Assembly: GCA_918807975.1 (NCBI GenBank)
Contig: OU964922.1
Location: forward strand, 33,158,329-33,222,328
Reading direction: 5' to 3'
Source of the DNA: Aplidium turbinatum
Taxonomy: Eukaryota > Chordata > Ascidiacea > Aplousobranchia > Polyclinidae
DNA: 64,000 nt
Under the pieces are notes generated by a model. That model searched no databases. It was not told the DNA's origin and saw only the letters and a list, made by a program, of their open reading frames with translations. How positions within the stretch are numbered: the stretch's first letter is position 1; every line of letters begins with the position of its first letter. A program made the translations under genes and the position numbers. Below, in pieces: positions 58,601 through 64,000 of the stretch.

Positions 58601-61600
58601 ACCAGTGGCAAGACATCGTCACATTTGGGTTTGGTTGTAGGCTAATGCTCGTAAATAAATCAATGTAGATATTTACCAATTTGCAGGTTAGCTTCAGACA
58701 TGCTGTGTAACGACGCAATTAATACAACTGGGCTTCCAACATTGAACATCATCGCATATTAATTCAACAAATATAAGCAAGCTAAAATACAGTCTTCTCA
58801 CAGGCACTTAAATAGTTTATCTCCGCTTTTACTTTGCATTTGAACGGAGAGTTTTGCACTGTTGCCACACATAATTTGTTTTGACTTGTTTGTACAGTAT
58901 CACAGCACAAAACTAGGCAAGACGAAACCTTTTTTGAACATTTTTACGTTTAAGTCCTTTCCCAATAAAAAGAGAAAAAAAATGCAGCGTTATGTCTGTA
59001 TTCCATCCATAAAGTTTTGGATTAGAAAAATCATCAATGAAAATTACTCACTTTGTCTTCCAGTCTCTCCTCTTCTTTTCTAAAGTTATAGAGATAAAAC
59101 AAAATACAAAATATTAGCATCTCATAAAAATATCTTAAATCGCATTACGCAGTTGTGCATGCCAACGCCACTTTGACATCAACTTACCTTCTTCGCCTTT
59201 CCTCCTTCTTTTCTCTTCTTCTTACCTCCTTAAAATAAAAGTTTAAAAGGGCGTGAATATTGAAATTGACTCATTCGAGGTGATGTCACCAAAATCCACA
59301 ATCAAGAGCATACATATATTTAAACACTCAATGAATAAACTGTTTTAAGCCTGATAAAACATAACTCACCTGTTCTTGATCGACATCCAAAGCCCTGCGA
59401 AGAAAATGAAGAGTAATTTATGTTGGTAACATAAATTAGATCGGTACCAAAATTGCGTTTAATTGCTTTGCCAATACCCTCCTCATTGAATGGTATTGAA
59501 CCAGTTTATCCTTTTCAAATTAAGATTTTCAATTCTAAAACAAACATGTCATCAAACCGTGTTCGTTCTCACCATTAGCCAGTCAACAAATCAGTTATTT
59601 TTTTACAATGATTCAAGATCTGAAGACGTTGAAATGCAATCAATCCTGAAACAACTGATTTGCAGGCAGGCCCAGACAACAAAAGCCGTCATTTTACATT
59701 GATTTGATGTAAAAACCTGCAGACGTTAAATCAATTTAAAAATGACGTCTGCAGACGTTAAATCAATGTAAAGAAAATGACGTCTGCGGACGTTATATCA
59801 ATGTAAAAATGACGGAATTTGTTGTCTGGGGGGTAATACCTCAAACGTGCAAACCGTTAAACGTGGGATAGTTTCTCCAATCTACCTATGCCTTGAGAAA
59901 GAAATGGATACTTAGTTGTAAACAATATTCCATGCCTTCAGTGCTATCTGGTTAAATAGAAGATTTTAATGAAACAAAATTTAATGTTAGACGATCAGTT
60001 ATCAGTATCACCTTGAATATCTATCATCACGTCTTTCCTTGTGTCTTCTCTCCTGTGTTTTATAATAACGATTAACTTGAATATTTTAACATTGAATAAA
60101 CGCAAATTTTGCAAGTAATAAACATATATGAGTTTCGTTTTATTTTACTACCGTACTATAACTTCAGGTTAGACTGCCTTGTTGCCATTTGGTAAAACGT
60201 AAAACGGTAAAACGTTGGTAAAACGTGTCAGTACATGATAAAAACACTCAACTGATTTTCTACTATTCTTACGTAAAAAGACAAAGTTACTGAATTGTCA
60301 ATTGATGTTTTAAGTTTATATCTTTTTACATTCTTGTTCAAAGTTCTGTGATTAAGCGATGATGTATCTTGAACAGGATCACATGTGACGTTGGCTGCAC
60401 TGGAGCTAATCTGTTTAGGTGGGGGTTGCATAATACGCCGATATGTGTCTGCGGAGCGGTAGAACAAACAATGCAACACATACTCCACGAATGTCCCATC
60501 TTACGGCCCCCAAGTGGAATCACTGGTATTCGACAACTGGACCCAACTACCGTATCTTGGCTGCACGAGAAGGCATTGCCAATCTAAGCTACTACAAGTC
60601 AAACGAGAGAAGAAGATGTATCTTAAGGCACAGCATGACCAATATAAAAACCTTCACTTAATATCATACCCTTGTGTCGACATCTTCATCTCTTTGCCTG
60701 AAAACAGACCAAAAATTCAAACAATCTTCTAATGTTCTACCACAACCAACAAGTGCATTTTACTGTGTAATTTTAACGTACAATTTGCATATACATACAC
60801 ACATCAGTAGGCTGTAGCTATTATCATAGCTACAAACAAAAACACTAACACTTGAATTGAATTACTACGCACGAATCACAGCGAGGTTGCTAAATTTAAA
60901 GGATGTTTATCCCAGAATGAATAGAGCTTCGTCTGAAGCTTAATCCTGACAGGATAGTAAACTCTGAAAAGATTTGAACTACTGACGCAAGATTGGTCAC
61001 TGAGGTAAAAAGCATGAATTTTTCGCCTTATGTTAAACTTAAAGTACAATTTTGGTAGAAAGGTGATTTTTTTAACCATAGACAAATAAGACCTAACAAC
61101 CAGACGGCCTTTAACATAATTTAATAACATGAAAATAAACTAAGATTAAAAAAAAAATTTAATGTAAATTTTTTGTAATTTTTTTTAGCTTATTTTTTAG
61201 TGTATTTGCTTTCTGACCAAGTGACCATTCTATCCATTTACTGCTGCGGGATAAAATGTTGTCCTTGAAGCGCGCTGCTCAACAGCCCACGTCGAAAGTT
61301 GAACAATTGTTGCTTCAATTTGCCTTTTCGTCCATCACAGAGACAAGTGTGAACCGGGCACATGGAGAATAACAGAGAGGAAACCGGGAGTATTTGAAAT
61401 ACAGAGAGGACAAGTGTAGAAAACAAGACTACCGCATCTCATCTATTCCGTAACCACATGGAGTAACAGTTAGCTGGACTAAGGACAGTGGAATATCAGG
61501 ACGACTCGCTTTACTGATTTTTCTCGCAATATGGACAGCTGGAAGGTCACTGCGAAATTAAAAAATTGGCAAAACTGCAAAAAGTTTTCTTTGCTTTTAC

Positions 61601-64000
61601 ATAAATTCATTTTTATCAAATAAAATGCTATATTTTACGTGGGATTTTGGGTGCTAAAACATCGGCAGAACCTTACTACAGCTGTGTGAGGCTAACTATT
61701 GTTACCACTGTAGCGTGAAATCTATTGCTGCATTATTATGACTAGAACAATATTAAATAAATATGATATCACGTATTTTCATGCATATATTTTGGCAATA
61801 CACACTTTGTGCACACGCAGCCAGGTCACACACACTGCACCTTGGTATACGACATATGGCGGTAGACGTCAAGCTATATTTGCACCAAATTTTGTCATAA
61901 CACTATAACCCTCCAGTTGTCCATCTTTTTGAGTGAGCAATCCCCTACTTCTACTATCCCTAAGCTGGACTGGTGGGTTCGGCTCCGCTGACGTAGTGAC
62001 ATTGTATGCAAAGAACTTTCTTCTGTAATCTTGCAAAATGTTTGTTGTGCGTGTGGTCCATACAAGCAAGAGAGGTGTCACAAAACACAAGTCGGATGAT
62101 TGTTGATAAAATTAAAAACTTCATAAATATATACCTATGTTTTCTGTCATCTCTGTCTTTGTGTCTCCTTTCCTGTAAAAGTAAGTGCAAAGAATCATGT
62201 ACTGTCCCATTCCACTCAACAAACAATAGAAAAATACTGTATAATTAATAAACAGCTAGTTACAAACCACGATTGTGCCACCAGAGCAAAAGTATTAAAT
62301 GGCTCTTCGGGTCATAAAGTTAAGAACTGTACATCTGCACCATACAGTGTACAGTACACTCCACACTTTAGTATTCAAAATTCTAACTTTAAAACAATGC
62401 CCCAACAAAAAATTGGCCCTTTTGTGTTAAAAAAAGCGGGTTTGCTACTATTCGGTGAGTCCGATTCGGTGAGTCTGATTCGGTGAGTTCCTAACCTCTA
62501 ACCCCTAACCCTAAAACGGCAATGATAATTAGGCCACGGTACCCGATAATTAAAAAAAAATTGAAAAAATTCCCCGTTAAGGGATCGGACTCACCGAATC
62601 GGACTCACCGAATCGGGCCATTCCGAAAAAAAACAAAGTTATCAGCCGGGACAAGTCTCACCTTTTCGCTTCTTCTGTCATGTCCATTTTCATCATAGTG
62701 TTTATCACTTCTCCTGCTACTTCTTTCCTCTCTTCGTTTTTCAGTTGATTCCAATTCTCTTCTTGTTTCTTTTTCCCTTCTTCGTTTTTCTTTCTCTCTT
62801 CTATACTCTTCATCATCTTCTCCATCCCTACGTCGCCTTTCCCCATCTCGTTCTTTTCTTGGATCTGTTCGTTTACGATCGCTCGCCGATGGTCTGCGCC
62901 ACAACCATAAAACTGGTCACTTTATTTGAATTGGATTGAACTGAACCCGAATCAGTTACAACAATCCCAGACAGCAAATCAACCGCTTTTTATATTAATT
63001 CAACGTCTCCACACGTTGAATCAGTGTAAAAAACGGCTGATTTGCTGTCTGGGACACCAATAAAAATTGCATTTTTCAATTCTAAATTATTATCCCCTCT
63101 GCACGGGAATCTTTGAAACAAAGGTCAAAATTTAAATGATATATACAGTAATAATACGATTAACACCTCTTAAATGGGACTTGGACCGGGTGTAGTCTGA
63201 TTGAGAGAAGATGGCTGTATTTGTAACATTCTGTAAACCTACATCGAATAGTCGTCTCTGATTTTTGCCTTTATATGTTTCATTATTCCGAAAGGTCTTT
63301 TTCATGGTAAGTTTTTATTTCTAAATTTTTCTCAAAACTTTGTGTATTTGATGTTAAGTTATCAAACTTTTTAAAAACTGTGTAGCCTATACATAAAAAA
63401 TTTGCAATAATTAATAGGAGTGTCAAGGAAAACAAAACGTATGCAAATGTAAACTGTATGTAACTATGATTCTAAGAAGGAACACTTCCAACAAACATAA
63501 AGTTGAAACTAAAAAATTAACAAGTTATTGAAACTAAACCTTTCTTTCTCTTCTCGTTTACTTCTGTGTCTTTTACCATCTTCTTCTTCATACCTCTGCA
63601 CGATTTAAAGAGTTAGCAAATTAAATACAAGAAAACTATCATGCAATTGCAATACTGTACTTGTGACAACAAAAATTATTCAAATGTGGCTCATTTCTAA
63701 TAAGTTTAAAATGTCACATTACATCCAAATGGAGCTAAATTTTGGCAAGCATTACTTGGGCTATCAATGCAAGCCATTCGTTAATTTACCTTGTCAGCAC
63801 CAGTTTTAGCACTCTTTCTTTCACTTTTGTACCTGGCTGAACTGTGAGGACCATCTGCTGTAAATTTTACATAGTTTGAGAAATAAAACAGTCGATAAGC
63901 TAGTGAATTGGTACTAATTTTCACATTAATGTACAAATCGCACCAAAGATAGAAAATAAAACAATAATTTCCCCATTGACTAATTAAGCAAAGCCAGTTT
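46682..64000 (-). CDS. DYNC2I1: Dynein-2 intermediate chain 1 (DYNC2I1/WDR60), 5' end beyond window
   Basis: Intermediate chain of the dynein-2 motor, which drives retrograde intraflagellar transport in cilia. Exons, minus strand: 63790-63857, 63540-63595, 62662-62893, 62135-62172, 60012-60052, 59370-59394, 59188-59228, 59052-59079, 58451-58497, 57606-57633, 57022-57056, 56539-56563, 56189-56281, 55510-55626, 54930-55022, 54370-54492, 53422-53557, 52853-53074, 52169-52313, 51747-51822, 51215-51326, 50630-50742, 50071-50177, 49537-49615, 48927-49083, 48388-48553, 47474-47505, 46682-46798 (stop). Hallmarks: the Arg/Glu/Lys-rich N-terminus, EFEDYEDDFEDD, FDLFDLPPVTEYNFYIKNFG, then WD-type repeats with LLICDALPITCCF, VPQGRVKLV and LHVWDLM. 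Phase shows two small exons missing from my list, between 48388 and 47505 and between 62135 and 60052. The donor at 54930 is weak. The first exons lie past 64000. Confidence 0.9.
47670..47800. repeat. Inverted and direct AACGCAACCAACGTT repeats beside the minisatellite
   Basis: GAACGCAACCAACGTT, its complement AACGTTGGTTGCGTTTCAG and a further direct CTGAAACGCAACCAACGTT lie within 130 bp. They flank the CAGACAGC-type MITE and the 42-bp array in a DYNC2I1 intron. Confidence 0.6.
47801..47870. repeat. CAGACAGC-type MITE inside the minisatellite
   Basis: CCAGACAGCAAATCTGTC and TTTCGCTGTCTGG enclose the ATTGATTCAACG core. Minisatellite sequence lies on both sides (GTTCTTCGTTAA before, TACTGTAAATGTTACG after). 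Confidence 0.7.
47871..48290. repeat. Minisatellite, ~42-bp unit, about ten units
   Basis: The unit contains TACTGTAAACGTTACGTACG followed by TTCTCTTACGTACATTCTTC. Some units lack the second TACGTA part. It lies in an intron of DYNC2I1 between its WD40 exons. Confidence 0.9.
49118..49225 (+). repeat. Dispersed ~105-bp repeat, copy 1
   Basis: AATTTTGGTAGAGAGGTGAT through TAACATGAAAATAAACTAA is shared with 61046-61146. It is in a DYNC2I1 intron. Its source element is unknown. Confidence 0.6.
50790..50918 (-). repeat. tRNA-like SINE (family S4), copy 1
   Basis: On the minus strand it starts near a B-box-like CCTGGTTTGATTTCCAG and continues CATGCTATTG and CTATAGCCGATTCAACG. It lies in a DYNC2I1 intron. 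Confidence 0.55.
51622..51706. repeat. CAGACAGC-type MITE
   Basis: A near-perfect hairpin: CAGACAGCAAAATCCGTCAT against ATGACGGATTTTGCTGTCTG. The flanking GAAATTTT and GAAATTAT may be an 8-bp duplication with one mismatch. It lies in a DYNC2I1 intron. Confidence 0.75.
52029..52160 (-). repeat. tRNA-like SINE (family S4), copy 2
   Basis: It matches 50790-50918 (GAATCGGCTATAGATAT, CATGACTGGGAATCAAACC). It ends about 9 bp from the splice donor of the DYNC2I1 exon 52169-52313. Confidence 0.55.
52322..52484. repeat. 20-bp tandem repeat, about eight units
   Basis: The unit is close to GGAACTATATGAACTGGATG. The last three units are identical and the first ones vary. It lies in a DYNC2I1 intron, directly upstream of exon 52169-52313 in the sense of transcription. 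Confidence 0.85.
53174..53230. repeat. 18-bp tandem repeat, three units
   Basis: The unit GGTCAATTAAATCATGGAAT is repeated three times in a DYNC2I1 intron. Confidence 0.7.
53700..54250 (-). repeat. tRNA-Ser-like SINE (family S1) split by the 7-bp-duplication MITE
   Basis: The left part has GATGGACGGAAAAG and ends TTATGTCCAC. The right part resumes TGTCCACCTTGGGGCATGTC. Compare CTTTGTGTCCACCTTCAGGC in copy 2 (16227-16427). Confidence 0.6.
53742..54179. mobile_element. 438-bp MITE with 7-bp target duplication (second copy)
   Basis: It starts CATGGCCACG and ends ACAGCCATG. TGTCCAC flanks both sides (53735-53741 and 54180-54186). The body is homologous to 3784-4200, with GGCCTGATTTGTCACATTTT and AACAGTCTGACTAAAATTTT. 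It lies in a DYNC2I1 intron. Confidence 0.85.
54823..54890. repeat. CAGACAGC-type MITE, half decayed
   Basis: It contains CCCAGAACTTATACTCGGTC, TTTTTACAATGATTCATCG and a CAGACATTATATCAATATAC arm. The right terminus is lost. Confidence 0.45.
55810..56000 (+). repeat. tRNA-Ser-like SINE (family S1), plus-strand copy
   Basis: GGCTGCATAGCAGAATGGTG (A box), ACACCGGTTCGACACCGG (B box) and a tail ending GGCCAAAGCCTGGATACGAC. It lies in a DYNC2I1 intron, antisense to the gene. Confidence 0.75.
57693..57770 (-). repeat. SINE family S2, 3' fragment
   Basis: On the minus strand it reads GCGAAACTGCCAAGATTAAG and CTCAGTCCGAAGATAATAAT. It lies in a DYNC2I1 intron. Confidence 0.5.
59577..59832. repeat. 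Two CAGACAGC-type MITEs, the second internally expanded
   Basis: 59577-59670 has CAACAAATCAGTTATTT and AACTGATTTGCAGGCAGG. 59671-59832 runs from CCCAGACAACAAAAGCCGTC to GGAATTTGTTGTCTGGG. In the middle, ATGACGTCTGC(A/G)GACGTTA is repeated about three times, so the hairpin arm has multiplied. Confidence 0.7.
60340..60590 (+). mobile_element. 3' end of a non-LTR retrotransposon (LINE) coding region
   Basis: The plus-strand frame reads GANLFRWGLHNTPICVCGAV, then EQTMQHILHECPIL, and a Trp-rich stretch to a stop at about 60587. The CxCG-x(9)-HIL-x2-CP arrangement with the upstream FRWGL is typical of the C-terminal end of Jockey/CR1-like reverse transcriptases. Nothing upstream of it is preserved, so this is a severe 5' truncation within the DYNC2I1 intron. 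Confidence 0.65.
60896..60995 (-). repeat. SINE family S2, 3' fragment
   Basis: On the minus strand it carries CAGGATTAAGCTTCAGACGA and ATTCTGGGATAAACATCC, matching the S2 tail. Confidence 0.5.
61046..61146 (+). repeat. Dispersed ~105-bp repeat, copy 2
   Basis: Homologous to 49118-49225, for example GGTAGAAAGGTGATTTTTTT and AACATGAAAATAAACTAAG. Confidence 0.6.
62438..62625. mobile_element. 188-bp element with 14-bp iterated ends and 9-bp duplication (copy 2)
   Basis: It starts GGGTTTGCTACTATTCGG, identical to 38147. Two units of the form TGAGTCCGATTCGG follow on the left and two complementary units stand on the right, ending GGGCCATTCCG. The flanks AAAAAAAGC and AAAAAAAAC match at 8 of 9. 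It lies 37 bp from the 3' end of the DYNC2I1 exon 62662-62893. Confidence 0.8.
62967..63051. repeat. CAGACAGC-type MITE, best copy
   Basis: CCCAGACAGCAAATCAACCG and CGGCTGATTTGCTGTCTGGG at the ends, with ATTCAACGTCTCCACACGTT forming the hairpin turn. About ten copies occur in this window. Confidence 0.8.

Larger units (their letters stand above)
56539..63595 (-). other. Mini-exon array of DYNC2I1 (charged N-terminal region)
   Basis: Within this stretch the DYNC2I1 message is assembled mostly from exons of 25-56 nt. They alternate between two kinds. The first enters in phase 0 and leaves in phase 2 (63540, 62135, 60012, 59188, 58451, 57022). The second enters in phase 2 and leaves in phase 0 (62662, 59370, 59052, 57606, 56539). 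Every exon of the first kind ends in AG and every exon of the second kind begins with A or G, so each join makes an Arg codon. Several of the first kind encode related peptides (ERRHKDRDDRKH, ERRHKERRDDRYS). This pattern suggests that an exon pair was duplicated repeatedly. Confidence 0.65.

Noticed and set aside
61910-61965. Candidate extra DYNC2I1 exon (DSRSRGLLTQKDGQLE)
   Set aside because: The acceptor phase fits but the donor phase does not join the next exon, so it was not included.
1-64000. Retroviral, LTR or Polinton-like relics, CRISPR arrays and operons
   Set aside because: No LTR pairs, capsid, envelope, integrase or protease-like frames were seen, and the window is plainly eukaryotic.

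Overview
This is a eukaryotic nuclear window: AT-rich DNA, multi-exon genes with GT/AG introns and single orthologues of animal genes (delta-tubulin, AMN1, the dynein-2 intermediate chain DYNC2I1/WDR60, a GnRH-type receptor). It is packed with short transposons, tRNA-derived SINEs and MITEs. A marine invertebrate is likely; a tunicate is my best guess, made from gene content and style and not proven. Every gene I could support lies on the minus strand. Layout: 1-5336 repeats only; 5337-15253 a seven-exon GnRH/AKH/corazonin-type GPCR; 15254-28515 intergenic, full of transposons; 28516-31689 two tandem AMN1 genes in a ~2.7 kb duplication, the second frameshifted near its end; 33528-34871 a single-exon delta-tubulin; 36810-44172 a C2H2 zinc-finger gene whose N-terminal half I do not recognise; 46682 to beyond 64000 DYNC2I1, with its WD40 half at low coordinates, an array of 25-56 nt charged mini-exons further up, and its 5' end outside the window. 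Exon joins were checked by reading phase; the GPCR is consistent throughout its seven exons, the zinc-finger gene from its second exon on, and DYNC2I1 except for two missing small exons. Two genes share a theme: delta-tubulin (centriole triplets) and DYNC2I1 (retrograde intraflagellar transport) are both cilium/centriole genes. The rest is a dense record of mobile DNA. I see at least four tRNA-derived SINE families, a ~10-copy MITE family beginning CAGACAGC, hAT-like elements with 8-bp duplications, a family with 7-bp duplications, two elements with TA duplications, and nested insertions that order several events in time. The two least familiar signals are (1) a pair of small elements with 9-bp target duplications whose ends are built from 14-bp iterated units, each copy carrying its own version of the unit at both ends, and (2) a ~263-bp element bounded by a 16-bp direct repeat that contains a nearly canonical type-I hammerhead ribozyme.
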